A stretch of DNA of 64,000 nucleotides from Aerococcus urinaeequi (GCF_001543205.1 NZ_CP014162.1:620001-684000), one strand, 5' to 3'; shown: positions 35,841 through 46,078, numbered from the stretch's first letter. Numbers and translations: made by a program. Notes: generated from the sequence alone by a model not told the origin.

Positions 35841-36407
35841 TTATGACTTCGACCAAATTGAAAAGCCAACTTCAGTATCCTCATAATACTTATCACCATA
35901 TTTCATGATCAGTAAAGCATACCAAAGGTCACCTACACAACCTGCGAAATGGATGCTCGCCATTGTGACAAAGAATGTTGCGTTAATTAAGCCCACTTGA
36001 TAAGCCGAAAATAAGGCTACCGAAATCAAGATGCATGGTGAAAGGATGATAATCAAGAACTGCCACCAAGTATATCTAGTACCTGGATTGGTGGCATAAG
36101 CCATCCCATTTTTGAAACCAAATTTGATTTTACCAGTATCTGAAAACACTTTGAAAAATAATCCGTGAATCAATTCGTGTATAGTGATAATCAAAAAATA
36201 AGCTAAGAAGAATAAGGCTAGGTTAAGCAACAATTGCGGTATAGGCATAAAAGGAAAAAACAGAAAAATCGGATCACCCATTGTTAGCCGGCTAAAGATA
36301 AAGGCCCCTAATAAAAATAGTGGCAACGAAGCGACGTTCAAACCGATAATCACCTTTTTATCTGCTAGCACATTGTATTCTCGTATTCGTTCCACGTTAA
36401 CCTCCAA
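35841..36407 (-). CDS. DUF3267 putative membrane zinc peptidase
   Basis: 188 residues with about four membrane segments. The sequence IITIHELIHGLFF (about 75-87) holds an HExxH zinc motif next to a membrane segment, as in DUF3267 (a putative zincin) proteins related to site-2-protease-like folds. A later asparagine/aspartate (CVGDLWYALLIMKYG, about 156-170) may be the third ligand region. The function is unproven. It lies after the DUF2812 gene on the same strand. Confidence 0.8.
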   Translation of the reverse strand: MEVNVERIREYNVLADKKVIIGLNVASLPLFLLGAFIFSRLTMGDPIFLFFPFMPIPQLLLNLALFFLAYFLIITIHELIHGLFFKVFSDTGKIKFGFKNGMAYATNPGTRYTWWQFLIIILSPCILISVALFSAYQVGLINATFFVTMASIHFAGCVGDLWYALLIMKYGDKYYEDTEVGFSIWSKS

Positions 36408-36474
36408 TATGGTATCTAACCTTTTTAATCGTCACAGTGTTACATACCTTATATGCTAACATACCGGAAAAAAT

Positions 36475-37122
36475 CTATAAATTAGCTACTTCATCTCGTA
36501 ATTTCTTATAGCGGTGCCAGTTAATAAATGAGCCCAATAAGAATGAGGCAACTAATATGACAAGTAACCAACCAGAAAAAATTCTCATTAGGGCAAATGG
36601 GGTTTCGAAGGCAAATGCACTCCAGAATTTAGCCCCTGTCATTTGCCATAGTCCTGGTGTTAAGTAGGCTGATTTAAAAGTATAGAAGTTTAATAAATCT
36701 ACTAGTTCTAGATTTAATATGATTGGTAAAAAACAGATAAATAAGGTCACTAAGTACTTGGCGTATCTTAGGTATAACTGTGCTTTCGAGTCTTCATCAG
36801 AATATAAGATGCTATCTCCGCTTGGATTATCCTGTCTAAAATATTGCAGACCATTCCAGCGATTACCATAAATATGGTACCAATCACCGTCTTCATATAA
36901 AGATAAGTAGTTTTCATATGCTGCTTTGTTCTTGAATTCACGAAAATCAATCCGCGTAAATGGGACGAAGTCGGTTTCAGCTTCACGAAAACGATATACT
37001 ATGGAGCCAATAGGTATGCTAGCTAGATATAAATGTTTATGTCTTTGTGCGTTTATCCATGCTTCTTCTTTTTCAATATCTGCAAATAAGAATAATTTAA
37101 ACTTATATGTTGATTTAGACAT
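36475..37122 (-). CDS. DUF2812 membrane protein
   Basis: 215 residues. The soluble N-terminal part has the DUF2812 pattern (YKFKLFLFADIEKEEAWINA, about 6-25, and FTRIDFREFKNKAAYENYL). Two membrane segments follow (about 117-140 and 180-200). DUF2812 proteins are regularly encoded next to a PadR regulator, as here, 15 bases downstream of it. The pair is thought to sense or respond to membrane or drug stress, but that is inference. Confidence 0.83.
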   Translation of the reverse strand: MSKSTYKFKLFLFADIEKEEAWINAQRHKHLYLASIPIGSIVYRFREAETDFVPFTRIDFREFKNKAAYENYLSLYEDGDWYHIYGNRWNGLQYFRQDNPSGDSILYSDEDSKAQLYLRYAKYLVTLFICFLPIILNLELVDLLNFYTFKSAYLTPGLWQMTGAKFWSAFAFETPFALMRIFSGWLLVILVASFLLGSFINWHRYKKLRDEVANL

Positions 37123-37137
37123 AGTACCCCTTCTCTC

Positions 37138-37446
37138 TTAATTAAACAATCGATAACCTAATGCAGTTAAATTGGATAATCTACCAATTTCTGCTTCAAG
37201 TACTTCTTTTCCTTTTTCTGTAATTTGATAAACTTTTCGTCGTTTATTTTCGCTAGCTACTTCCTCAATCCAAGCCTGTTTATAAAGATTGTCTAATGCA
37301 CCGTACATTGTACCGGCTGCAATTTTGACATGATTGTCGCTTAGTTCCTCCACATTTTTGATAATGGCATAGCCATGATGTGGTTCTAGTAAACTCAATA
37401 AAATTAAATAGGTTGTTTCTGTAAGTGGTAAAGCGCTGTTACGCAT
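37138..37446 (-). CDS. PadR-family transcriptional regulator
   Basis: 102 residues from the ATG at 37446 (an ATG at 37455 lies in the ribosome binding region). Winged helix of the PadR type: LTETTYLILLSLLEPHHGYAIIKNVEE and AAGTMYGALDNLYKQAWIEEV, then KRRKVYQITEKGKEVL. Two identical-type operators directly upstream (37469-37515) predict autoregulation and control of the DUF2812 gene. Confidence 0.88.
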   Translation of the reverse strand: MRNSALPLTETTYLILLSLLEPHHGYAIIKNVEELSDNHVKIAAGTMYGALDNLYKQAWIEEVASENKRRKVYQITEKGKEVLEAEIGRLSNLTALGYRLFN

Positions 37447-37468
37447 GATGATCATCCCTTATTCATTA

Positions 37469-37515
37469 TATACAGTTGAACTGTATAGTTAGATTATATA
37501 CAGTAAGACTGTATA
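37469..37515. promoter_or_regulatory. Twin PadR operators
   Basis: TATACAGT-N3-ACTGTATA occurs at 37469-37487 and again at 37497-37515, both perfect, with centres 28 bases apart. They overlap the expected promoter of the PadR gene. Confidence 0.85.
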
Positions 37516-37679
37516 TTGCAAGTGTCTATTTAAAATTCGCAACTCTTCCATGCAAAAATAGTCAAGAAATCGCTCTAAAGACATTCTCTTATCAGGTAAA
37601 ATACTATCCAGTAAAAAAAGAAGCTAGCTGCTAGTTCACTAACTCCTTTTACAATTATTCAGTTATGATAGTAAAACCG

Positions 37680-38180
37680 TGATTGGAAATGGGTGAATAG
37701 TTATCAGCTACTACGGACGAAACTACCTAGCATGCCTTAGCAGTGAAAGAGGATGACTGACCCACATCATTCTGTTACGGACTTTAGTACTTACAGAATG
37801 AGTCGTCATCCAAGCTCAGAGACTTCGGCTCTGGGTGGTCCCACTGCTCCTCATGCAATGATAGGTAAAGTATAGGCCGAAGGACAAGTTTTTAAGATAA
37901 TTATTTTCCTATAAGCATGCTATAGATATTATTACTTATCATATCCTATGAAGTTGAGTTCGCACCTCCAGAAAGAACTACGTTTCAGATTATGAGCGAG
38001 TTGGTGCTTCAACACTTACTCACTTAAATGCGTAAATTTCGCTTAATTAACATTGACACTTGCATCCTACAATTGAATTAAAATACTTAGAAAGTAACTT
38101 TATTTTAGCTTAGTTTGTAGCTGACTGTGTCATCTCCTGCCCTCATCTTCCAACGTTTTCTTTCTGACCGTCGGTGCTCA
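37680..38180. repeat. Modular structured intergenic repeat (inverted relative to the others)
   Basis: No gene here. The right part (37955-38180) is the reverse complement of the long unit seen at 23301-23540. It has the GCGAGT/ACTCGC-type hairpin (37998-38027), the AATTGTAGGATGCAAGTGTC region near 38065, and a border CAGAAAG...CTTTCTG (37970 and 38160) that would close a long stem. The left part (37740-37885) has CATTCTGT...ACAGAATG and CAGAGACTTCGGCTCTG hairpins, like 32290-32465. It may serve as the 3' end of the trp transcript. Confidence 0.7.
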
Positions 38181-38184
38181 CATC

Positions 38185-38955
38185 CTATCTTAAAGCGGCT
38201 TGCATCTCATGAACGTAGTCGTAAATGTGAGACTTGGCATCATTTCCGTGAGCTTCAACTAAACGCACAATCCCGCTACCTACAATGACGCCATCCGCTT
38301 TAGCTGCAATCTCTCTCACTTGACTTGGCTGGTTAATCCCGAAACCGACTGCTACTGGAATATCTGAAACTGCACGAATTTCAGCTACCATCGCAGAAAT
38401 ATCCGTCGTGATATTAGACCGCACACCAGTAACACCCATAGACGATACTAGATAGATGAAGCCCTCTGACTTTTTGGCAATTTCCTTAATCCGGTCTTTA
38501 GAAGTCGGGGCAATCAAGGTAATAACCTCAATGCCATACTGACTTGCGACAACCTTCACTTCCTCCTGCTCCTCGAATGGTAAATCAGGAATGATAATAC
38601 CCGAAATACCAATTTCCTGACACTTGGCGAAGAAATTGTCATAACCGTATACAAAAACCGGGTTTAAATAAGTCATAAAAACTAATGGTACATGTATTTT
38701 ATCTTTTAAATCAGCCACCATATCAAAGACATTATTCAAGCGCACCCCTGCTGATAAGGCCCGCACACTCGCATTTTCTACGACTGGCCCTTCAGCAATA
38801 GGATCTGAGAAAGGAATCCCAATTTCAATCAGGTCAGCCCCTGCTTCTTGGGCAGCTAGGATGTTTTCAGCTGATTGGTCCAGATTGGGATCGCCTGCCA
38901 TCAAATAGGTAATAAAGGCTTTTTTATTTTGGAATGCTTCAGCTATTTTACTCAT
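38185..38955 (-). CDS. trpA: Tryptophan synthase alpha chain
   Basis: 256 residues from the ATG at 38955 (upstream frame is open but overlaps trpB and lacks family similarity). TIM barrel with the catalytic Glu in [17 protein letters not shown] (about 45-61), the Asp in [14 protein letters not shown] (about 122-135) and the phosphate loop [10 protein letters not shown]. It splits indole-3-glycerol phosphate to indole, which goes to TrpB. Last gene of the operon, overlapping trpB by eight bases. Confidence 0.95.
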   Translation of the reverse strand: MSKIAEAFQNKKAFITYLMAGDPNLDQSAENILAAQEAGADLIEIGIPFSDPIAEGPVVENASVRALSAGVRLNNVFDMVADLKDKIHVPLVFMTYLNPVFVYGYDNFFAKCQEIGISGIIIPDLPFEEQEEVKVVASQYGIEVITLIAPTSKDRIKEIAKKSEGFIYLVSSMGVTGVRSNITTDISAMVAEIRAVSDIPVAVGFGINQPSQVREIAAKADGVIVGSGIVRLVEAHGNDAKSHIYDYVHEMQAALR

Positions 38956-40132
38956 AAATCTCTTCTCCTTTATAACGGGCAATGGCTGCCACATCCTTGT
39001 CCCCACGTCCTGATAGACAAATCACGATGCTTTGGTCTGGTGACAATGTAGGCGCCAATTTTTGGGCGTAAGCAACAGCGTGGGCAGATTCAATCGCTGG
39101 AATAATCCCTTCCATTTTAGATAGGTATTCAAAAGCTGCCACCGCTTCATCATCTGTTACTGGTACGTATTCCGCACGCCCAACTTCATTTAAACGGGCG
39201 TGTTCTGGCCCAATCCCTGGGTAGTCAAGACCCGCTGAAATCGAATAAACTGGGGCGATTTGACCATATTCATCTTGGCAGAATAAACTCCTCATGCCGT
39301 GGAAAATACCTGTCGTCCCCTTGGCCATAGTCGCTGCATGTTGAGTCGTATGAATCCCTTTTCCAGCCGCTTCACAACCAATTAAACGAACACCTTCGTC
39401 TTCAATAAAGTGATAGAAAGTCCCAATTGCATTAGATCCGCCACCCACACAAGCAATGACTGCATCCGGCAGTTGACCATGGTTTGCTTGAAATTCAGCT
39501 TTAATTTCACGACTGATCACACTTTGGAAATCACGCACCATAGTTGGATAAGGATGTGGCCCCATTACAGAACCCAATACATAATGAGTATCTTCTACCC
39601 GATTACTCCACTCCCGCATCGTTTCGTTTACCGCATCCTTCAAGGTTTTGGTCCCCTTAGCCACACTGTTAACCTTAGCCCCTAACAATTCCATCCGAAA
39701 GACATTCAAAGCTTGGCGGTCTGTATCTTCTTGTCCCATAAAAATTTCACATTCCATCTTCAATAAAGCTGCAGCAGTTGCTGTCGCCACCCCGTGCTGA
39801 CCAGCCCCAGTTTCTGCAATTAAACGGGTTTTCCCCATTTTTTTCGCCAACAAGGCTTGCCCTAGGACATTATTAATTTTGTGCGACCCGGTATGGTTCA
39901 AGTCTTCTCTTTTTAGATAGACCTTGGCCCCGCCTAAATCAGCCGTCATATTCTCTGCATAATATAAACGCGACGGACGACCCGCATAATCATTTAATAA
40001 AGTCGTCAACTCCGCCTGAAATGCCTCATCATTCTTATAAAAATTGTAGGCTTCCTCCACCCGTTGCACTTCAGCCATCAAGGTTTCTGGGATATACTGG
40101 CCACCAAAGTCGCCAAATCTACCATTAGTCAT
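38948..40132 (-). CDS. trpB: Tryptophan synthase beta chain
   Basis: 394 residues. The PLP lysine lies in [19 protein letters not shown] (about residue 85), with the phosphate loop [12 protein letters not shown] and the C-terminal [10 protein letters not shown]. It condenses indole with serine to make tryptophan. It overlaps trpF by eight bases and trpA by eight, showing tight coupling. Confidence 0.96.
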   Translation of the reverse strand: MTNGRFGDFGGQYIPETLMAEVQRVEEAYNFYKNDEAFQAELTTLLNDYAGRPSRLYYAENMTADLGGAKVYLKREDLNHTGSHKINNVLGQALLAKKMGKTRLIAETGAGQHGVATATAAALLKMECEIFMGQEDTDRQALNVFRMELLGAKVNSVAKGTKTLKDAVNETMREWSNRVEDTHYVLGSVMGPHPYPTMVRDFQSVISREIKAEFQANHGQLPDAVIACVGGGSNAIGTFYHFIEDEGVRLIGCEAAGKGIHTTQHAATMAKGTTGIFHGMRSLFCQDEYGQIAPVYSISAGLDYPGIGPEHARLNEVGRAEYVPVTDDEAVAAFEYLSKMEGIIPAIESAHAVAYAQKLAPTLSPDQSIVICLSGRGDKDVAAIARYKGEEIYE

Positions 40133-40739
40133 GTGTTACCTCCCGTATTTTCGCTACGAATTCCTGCATTTTCACTGGATCCTTTACCCCGTCTGTTTCA
40201 AGTGACGACGATGCGTCTACCGCATAAGGCCGAACCACTTTTAAGGCCTCTTCAATATTTTCAACCCCTAAACCTCCAGCCAGAAAAAAGGGCTTCTCTT
40301 GGTATGCTGACACCATTTGCCAATCAAATACCTTGCCTGAACCACCGCGGCTAGGACTTAAGCTGTCGAATAATAAATAGTCCGCTTGGTTAGGCGCAAC
40401 TACCAAGTCATCACCAACTGCTACCGACTTAATAATTTCTTGGTCAACTTGACCTTTCAACTGGTCAATATAAGTGGCATCTTCTTCCCCGTGAAGTTGA
40501 ATAACATCAATAATGCCTGCTTTACAAATGGCCACAATTTTTTCAATTCTTGCATTCACAAAGACCCCCACCGTTTGGATATCACCGGCTAAATCTTTTC
40601 TGAATTGCGCCGCTTGGATAGGCTCTACATACCGCTTGGTTCCTTCCACAAAGATAAAACCCACATAATCTGGTTTAGCCGCATTCGCTGCCTCAATATC
40701 TTCCGGCCGTCTCAAGCCACAAATTTTCACCTTAACCAT
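40125..40739 (-). CDS. trpF: Phosphoribosylanthranilate isomerase
   Basis: 204 residues. The catalytic cysteine is in [12 protein letters not shown] (residue 7) and the aspartate in the phosphate-binding half; [11 protein letters not shown] (about 157-167) and [16 protein letters not shown] (about 172-187) complete the site. It converts phosphoribosylanthranilate to CdRP. It shares one base with trpC and overlaps trpB. Confidence 0.94.
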   Translation of the reverse strand: MVKVKICGLRRPEDIEAANAAKPDYVGFIFVEGTKRYVEPIQAAQFRKDLAGDIQTVGVFVNARIEKIVAICKAGIIDVIQLHGEEDATYIDQLKGQVDQEIIKSVAVGDDLVVAPNQADYLLFDSLSPSRGGSGKVFDWQMVSAYQEKPFFLAGGLGVENIEEALKVVRPYAVDASSSLETDGVKDPVKMQEFVAKIREVTHD

Positions 40740-41521
40740 TACAAAGCCCCTTTAAGTTCAGTTAATTTCGCTTGCTTATCCTCAGCCAACATCATAGATT
40801 CACCGATTAAAACCGCGTCCACTCGGTTGTCATGCAATAATTTGATATCCGCTGCTGTCTTAACCCCACTCTCAGCAACAAATACCGTGTCATCCGGCGT
40901 CAGATTTCTCAAGCGAATCGAATTTTGGAAGTCCACTTCAAAGTTATGTAAATTTCGGTTGTTGACGCCAATAATTCGGCTACCCGCTTCAATCGCCATA
41001 GCAATTTCATCCGCATCATGGGCTTCTGTTAAAACCGACAAGCCTAATTCGTCCGCTAAGGCAATGTATGCTGCCAACTGGTCTGGACTTAAGATTGCAC
41101 AAATCAATAGTATAGCGTCCGCCCCGATTGCCCGAGCTTGATAAATTTGATAAGGATCGACAATAAAATCTTTTCGTAAAATAGGAATAGCTACTGCTTG
41201 GCTAATTTCCTGTAAGTATTGGTTGCGCCCTTGGAAATAATCTTCTTCTGTTAAAACCGACAAGGCCGTCGCCCCAGCCGCTTGGTAATCTTTGGCAATG
41301 TCCACATAAGGGAACTCTTTAGCAATTAAACCCTTTGATGGCGAGGCTTTTTTCACTTCGCATATAAAGGACATGTCCCCTTCTTTCAAGGCTTGTTCAA
41401 AAGCAAATGGTGGCAAATGGCGGTCTGGTAAATTTGCTACCAAGTCCGCCAAAGGTGTTGCCAGCTTATCAGCGGCTACCCTTTTTTCACGGGCAATAAC
41501 GATTTCATCTAAGATACTCAT
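40739..41521 (-). CDS. trpC: Indole-3-glycerol-phosphate synthase
   Basis: 260 residues. It has the family signature FICEVKKASPSKGLI (about 52-66), LSVLTEEDYFQG, the catalytic Lys in ILRKDFIVDPYQI, and IIGVNNRNLHNF (about 178-189). It closes the indole ring from CdRP. It is a separate gene rather than a TrpC-TrpF fusion. Its start overlaps the trpD stop by four bases. Confidence 0.95.
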   Translation of the reverse strand: MSILDEIVIAREKRVAADKLATPLADLVANLPDRHLPPFAFEQALKEGDMSFICEVKKASPSKGLIAKEFPYVDIAKDYQAAGATALSVLTEEDYFQGRNQYLQEISQAVAIPILRKDFIVDPYQIYQARAIGADAILLICAILSPDQLAAYIALADELGLSVLTEAHDADEIAMAIEAGSRIIGVNNRNLHNFEVDFQNSIRLRNLTPDDTVFVAESGVKTAADIKLLHDNRVDAVLIGESMMLAEDKQAKLTELKGAL

Positions 41522-42546
41522 GCATAAACCTCCTGACCAACACGGTTAGTTGCCGCAATAAATTCATCTAATTTAGCTTTAGCCTTACCTGAATCAAGCA
41601 TTTCTTCAGCTAGACGGACACAGTCGCGTAAAGACAATTCATCTTTACCCATGTACAGGCAGCAAGCGGCGTTCATCACAACAATATTGCGACGGGCACT
41701 CTTTTCACCGTTTAAGATATCTAAAGCAATCTGAGCATTCTCTTCTGGGTCTCCACCGATTAGCTCGCTCAATTGACCGCGTTCAAGGCCAAATTGTTCT
41801 GGGGTAATAAAGTAGCTAGTCACCTTACCATCATTGACTTCACAAATAGTTGTGGTATCCGTAATTGTAATTTCGTCCAAGCCGTCATGACCGTGAACCA
41901 CCATTGCCCGTTTCACATTCAATTGGTTTAATACTTGAGCTAGTGGTTCCACTAATTTCTCGTCGTATACACCCAATAACTGTTTGGTTGCACCCGCTGG
42001 ATTGGCTAAGGGACCTAAAATATTGAACATGGTACGGGCTCCTAATTGTTTACGGACAGGCGCCACATGTTTCATGGCTGAATGGTAAGTTTGGGCGATC
42101 ATAAAGCAGAAGTCTGTTTCCTCTAAGATTTGTGCACTTTGGTCCGCCGTTAGGAAAATATTTGCGCCCAAGGCTTCCAATACATCCGCTGACCCACATT
42201 TACTCGATACTGACCGGTTACCATGTTTGGCTACCGCAACACCAGCAGCCGCAACGACAAAGGAAGAAATGGTTGAAATGTTGAAGGAGTTTAGCTCATC
42301 CCCACCCGTCCCAACAATATCAAGGACGTCCTTTTTTGCGGATAATTTAAGGCCCTTATCACGCATGACTTCAGCTGAAGCAGTAATTTCGTCAATTGTT
42401 TCACCCTTCATCCGCAAAGCCGCAAGGTAAGCACCCATTTGACTGTCAGTAGCTTCCCCTTCCATCATCTGGCTCATAACTTGGCCTGCCGTTTCTTTAG
42501 ATAAATCATTGCCCAAAAATAATTCGTTAATCGCCTTGTTAATCAT
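41518..42546 (-). CDS. trpD: Anthranilate phosphoribosyltransferase
   Basis: 342 residues with the glycine-rich PRPP loop DIVGTGGDELNSFNIST (about 78-94), KHGNRSVSSKCGSADVLEALG (about 106-126) and the HVAPVRKQLGARTMFNILGPL region. It joins anthranilate to PRPP. It overlaps trpG by eight bases. Confidence 0.95.
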   Translation of the reverse strand: MINKAINELFLGNDLSKETAGQVMSQMMEGEATDSQMGAYLAALRMKGETIDEITASAEVMRDKGLKLSAKKDVLDIVGTGGDELNSFNISTISSFVVAAAGVAVAKHGNRSVSSKCGSADVLEALGANIFLTADQSAQILEETDFCFMIAQTYHSAMKHVAPVRKQLGARTMFNILGPLANPAGATKQLLGVYDEKLVEPLAQVLNQLNVKRAMVVHGHDGLDEITITDTTTICEVNDGKVTSYFITPEQFGLERGQLSELIGGDPEENAQIALDILNGEKSARRNIVVMNAACCLYMGKDELSLRDCVRLAEEMLDSGKAKAKLDEFIAATNRVGQEVYA

Positions 42547-43126
42547 GTGTATTTCCTCCTACTTTAAGAAAATTCTGAATCATCGTTTCTCCTGAAGGTG
42601 TCAGTATCGACTCGGGATGGAACTGGACACCAAACATTGGGTATTCACGGTGGCGAACGGCCATTACCTCACCCTTGTCCGATTCGGCAATCACCAGCAA
42701 TTCATCTGGTAACGTTTGTCGATCCGCAATCAGTGAATGGTAGCGAGCTACTGGCACAACTGGTGGTAACCCTCTAAAAATCTCACTCCCACTCGCCACA
42801 TGAATGGTCGACTGTTTCCCGTGGACAGCCGGTTGGGCATGAATAATATCCGCCCCGTAAGCTAGACACATCGCTTGAAGTCCTAGACAAACCCCTAAAA
42901 TCGGAAAATGACTAGCCAATTCTTTGGTGACAGCCACTGTTACGCCTGCATCCTCCGGTCGTCCTGGACCAGGAGAGATGACAATATGTGAAGGATTTAA
43001 ATCAATAATTTCATCGATGGTGACTTGGTCATTTCGCACAACTTGGATGGCTTCATCCGTATTCTTGCCGATCAATTGGTAGAGATTGTAGGTAAAGCTG
43101 TCGTAGTTATCAATCAGTAAAATCAT
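42539..43126 (-). CDS. trpG: Anthranilate synthase glutamine amidotransferase subunit
   Basis: 195 residues of a class I glutamine amidotransferase: LIDNYDSFTYNLYQ at the start, ISPGPGRPEDAG (about 50-61), nucleophile Cys in LGVCLGLQAM (about 79-88) and the His-Glu pair in FGVQFHPESIL (about 168-178). It supplies ammonia to TrpE. In some relatives the same protein also serves PabB; the trp context is clear here. Confidence 0.94.
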   Translation of the reverse strand: MILLIDNYDSFTYNLYQLIGKNTDEAIQVVRNDQVTIDEIIDLNPSHIVISPGPGRPEDAGVTVAVTKELASHFPILGVCLGLQAMCLAYGADIIHAQPAVHGKQSTIHVASGSEIFRGLPPVVPVARYHSLIADRQTLPDELLVIAESDKGEVMAVRHREYPMFGVQFHPESILTPSGETMIQNFLKVGGNTHD

Positions 43127-43128
43127 AG

Positions 43129-44592
43129 TTATGCCTCCTCGTGTCCTAATGCTGTCATCATGGCTTTGGCCTTGTTCTTTGTTTCTAAGTATTCTTTTTC
43201 AGGATCTGAATCTGCCACAATCCCAGCGCCAGATTGGACAAAGACTTGGTCATTCTTCAAGACAGCCATCCGGATGCCGATACACATGTCCATGTTTCCG
43301 GCAAAGTCGATATAGCCCAAAGCACCGCCATATGGGCCTCGTTTGGTATCTTCAATTTCATCAATCAATTGGCAGGCCCGAATCTTAGGGGCACCGGATA
43401 AAGTACCCGCTGGTAGTGCCGATTTTAAGACATCTAAACAAGTTGCGTCTGGTCTGACTTTGGCTGTTACCTTGGATGAAATGTGGCTGACGTGTGAAAA
43501 CTGCTTGATAGCTCTATATTCACTGACTTCTAGCGTACCGAATTCAGCGACCTTTCCGATATCATTGCGGGCTAAGTCAACAAGCATGTCATGTTCGGCC
43601 AACTCTTTTTCATTTTGCAAGAGGCCTTCAACTAATGCTCTATCTTCCGCATCCGTTGCCCCGCGCGGTACAGTACCGGCTAATGGGAAGGATGAAGCGA
43701 CACCGTTACGAACAGAGACCAGGGTTTCCGGTGATGCACACGCGATTTCTAAGTCATCGAAATGCATGTAGACCATGTAAGGTGACGGATTAATCGTCCG
43801 AAGCAGGCGATAAGTTTGTAGTAGTGACCCGGAAAATGGGGCCTTAAACCGGTTGGATACCACCGCTTGGAAGATGTCACCCTCCACAATATGGTGTTGA
43901 ATTTTCTGAACGATTTGTTCATAGTCCGCTTGACTAAACATGGGTTCAAAGTCACCCACCTCTTGGGCCAAGTCCTCCTCGCGAACAGAATCTGGACGCA
44001 TAATCAGCTGCTCCATATCCTTCAAGTCTGTAGCCCCTTGGATGTAGTTTTCTTCTAATTTATCGGTTTCAATATTGACGATTAAGACAATCTTTTGGCG
44101 GAAGTGATCAAAGGCAATAACCTTATCCATCAACATGAAATGGTAGTCCCGGAAATTTTCTGGGTTATTTTTCGTTAACTGTAGAGATGGTTCCGTATAT
44201 TTGATGCAGTCATAAGACAAGTAACCAACCAAACCTCCTGTAAAAGGCGGTAAATAATCAATACTTGGGCTCTTATAACGGTCAAGGATATCGTTCAAGG
44301 ATGCTAGTGGATCATCTGCTTGGAAGCTTTCTTCATGCTTGCCCTCTTGCACGGTTACTTGACCGTCTGTTGAGTAGATCGACAAGTTCGGTTTATAGCC
44401 AAGAAAAGAATAACGGCTCCAGTTATCCTTATTCACCACACTCTCCAGTAGGTAAAAGTGGTCGGATTGTTTGCTGATCGTTCTCAGCACTTCGATTGAG
44501 GTTGCTACATCGGAAAAAATTTCTAAAGCAATTGGGATAATCGTATGGTCTTTCCCTAACTGTCTCGCCTCTTCTAAACTTGGTTTAATCAT
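43129..44592 (-). CDS. trpE: Anthranilate synthase component I
   Basis: 487 residues. The chorismate-binding domain (about 215-480) has IFQAVVSNRFKAPF, SPSPYM-like NPSPYMVYMHFDD, the DLARNDIGKV motif, GTLSGAPKIRA and the C-terminal QSGAGIVADSDPEKEY. The N-terminal part carries an LLES sequence (LLESVVNKDNWSRYSFLG) that in the family binds tryptophan for feedback inhibition. It is the first gene of trpEGDCFBA, 2 bases from trpG, behind a Trp T-box. Confidence 0.95.
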   Translation of the reverse strand: MIKPSLEEARQLGKDHTIIPIALEIFSDVATSIEVLRTISKQSDHFYLLESVVNKDNWSRYSFLGYKPNLSIYSTDGQVTVQEGKHEESFQADDPLASLNDILDRYKSPSIDYLPPFTGGLVGYLSYDCIKYTEPSLQLTKNNPENFRDYHFMLMDKVIAFDHFRQKIVLIVNIETDKLEENYIQGATDLKDMEQLIMRPDSVREEDLAQEVGDFEPMFSQADYEQIVQKIQHHIVEGDIFQAVVSNRFKAPFSGSLLQTYRLLRTINPSPYMVYMHFDDLEIACASPETLVSVRNGVASSFPLAGTVPRGATDAEDRALVEGLLQNEKELAEHDMLVDLARNDIGKVAEFGTLEVSEYRAIKQFSHVSHISSKVTAKVRPDATCLDVLKSALPAGTLSGAPKIRACQLIDEIEDTKRGPYGGALGYIDFAGNMDMCIGIRMAVLKNDQVFVQSGAGIVADSDPEKEYLETKNKAKAMMTALGHEEA

Positions 44593-44669
44593 TGTCGTAC
44601 GCTCCTTTTAATTCATTATTGAAATCATAAAATTACGGCTAGTCATGATGATCGGGGCGAAAACAACAG

Positions 44670-44965
44670 AAAAAGCACCCATCCATGACTAATACAAGTC
44701 AAGGACGGGTGCTCTAAAAACATCCGCGGTACCACCTTAAATTTACAGACACTACGCCTGTACGCTCTGCAGGATACTAACATATCCCTCGCAACTGACG
44801 TATGCGTCACGTCGCAGAATAATCAGAAGTTTATCTCCAAAAATATACTTCCTTTAACTGCGCCCTCCGTGGTCCATTTGATGCACTGCGTTGTGCGAGG
44901 CTCTCAGTAATCCCCACTCCCTGTAACTGCACGTTACAACGTTATCTCCACTTCATTAGTTTAAA
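44670..44965 (-). ncRNA. T-box leader, tryptophan type, upstream of the trp operon
   Basis: Minus-strand T-box core AAGGTGGTACCGCGG near 44725-44740. The terminator follows (AGCACCCGTCC pairing with GGATGGGTGCT, 44678-44716). In the predicted specifier loop the bases CAAA-TGG-ACC put the Trp codon TGG at 44876-44874. Uncharged tRNA-Trp would allow read-through into trpE. Confidence 0.93.
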
Positions 44966-45091
44966 GTTGTTATTCGATTAACTAGAGTATAACGGGACAA
45001 GCAAAAAGAAGTCAAGGTTTTTATTAACAAAACATTAAAAAATGGATATTTAAATCATCATATCTTAATTATTCATATCAAATGTTCATTG

Positions 45092-45903
45092 GGTTCTGTT
45101 GCAAAGTTTTAAATAAAGAATAAAATCCCTTACGGTATCTATGATTTAAGCTGGGATTCCCAATAATACCTTGATTTCAGTACAGACCGAAAACCCGAAG
45201 AGAGTGCCTTCTTTTCGGGTTTTCTTATATAATCCTCGAATGGCTTCCATGCCTTTAATCGTGGTAGAGGCAGTGCGTAAACTTCGATAGAATTTATTGC
45301 GTCTCTTTACTGGACGATGGTCTTGTTCAATCAAATTATTCAGGTATTTAATGGTACGATGTTCTGTCCCTTGATAAAAGCCGCCGTATTCTTTTAGTTT
45401 CTTAAAGGCACTTGTAATAGAGGGGGCTTTATCTGTGACTACAACCTTCGGTTCATCAAACTGCTTCACTAACCGCTTAAGAAAAGCATAGGCTGCTTGT
45501 GTGTCCCGTTTTTTACGTAACCAAATATCCAAGGTTAAACCATCTGCATCGATGGCTCGATACAAATAATGCCATTTTCCTTTAATTTTGATGTACGTTT
45601 CATCCATTTTCCATGAATAAAAGGATTTTTTATTTTTCTTTTTCCAAATTTGATAGAGTAGTTTGCCATATTCTTGCACCCAACGATAAATCGTCGTATG
45701 AGAAACGTTAATGCCACGATCATATAAGATTTCTTGAACTTCACGATAGCTAAGGTTATAACGAAGATAGTAGCCCACGGCTACAATAATCACATCCTGC
45801 TGAAATTGCTTTCCTTTAAAAGGTTTCATCGTCATTCCTCCTGCTATCTTTTTCTATTATTCTACCTTATTTGATAGTAGATTTAAAACTTTGCAACAGA
45901 ACC
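45092..45903 (-). mobile_element. IS1216-type insertion sequence, copy 1 (IS6 family)
   Basis: 812 bases bounded by terminal inverted repeats starting GGTTCTGTTGCAAAG and ending CTTTGCAACAGAACC. It holds one transposase. The eight bases on its two sides (GTTCATTG and CTAAAAAC) do not match, so there is no target duplication. It differs from copy 2 at one position that I could see in the right end (T at 45890, C at 49050). Confidence 0.95.
45146..45829 (-). CDS. IS6-family transposase (copy 1)
   Basis: 227 residues from the ATG at 45829, seven bases after AGGAGG; an ATG six bases earlier is too close to it. DDE transposase: N-terminal helix-turn-helix (LSYREVQEILYDRGINVSHT), catalytic residues in WKMDETYIKIKG, VVVTDKAPS and the Glu in YLNNLIEQDHRPVK. 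It mediates replicative, cointegrate-type transposition. The protein is identical to that of copy 2. Confidence 0.95.
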   Translation of the reverse strand: MKPFKGKQFQQDVIIVAVGYYLRYNLSYREVQEILYDRGINVSHTTIYRWVQEYGKLLYQIWKKKNKKSFYSWKMDETYIKIKGKWHYLYRAIDADGLTLDIWLRKKRDTQAAYAFLKRLVKQFDEPKVVVTDKAPSITSAFKKLKEYGGFYQGTEHRTIKYLNNLIEQDHRPVKRRNKFYRSLRTASTTIKGMEAIRGLYKKTRKEGTLFGFSVCTEIKVLLGIPA

Positions 45904-46074
45904 CTAAAAACACAAAACCCAGATGTTTGGCCAACTGTAAATACAAGAAATATTCTAGCAACCTCTCCTAGAGGAACGGAAGTAATAATAGGTCAACAAA
46001 CTATAGTTAAATATTACGGAAATAGTGCTAGAACTAAATTAATTAAAACTATTAATAAAACTTTTTGGATTTGA
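45904..46074 (+). pseudogene. 3' remnant of a gene cut by IS1216 copy 1
   Basis: An open frame runs from the IS edge through 56 codons (NPDVWPTVNTRNILATSPRG near its start, ending TINKTFWI) to a stop at 46072. The upstream part is gone and the frame seems to have been replaced by IS sequence. I do not recognise the protein. A terminator (46081-46118) follows. Confidence 0.5.
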
Positions 46075-46078
46075 AGAT

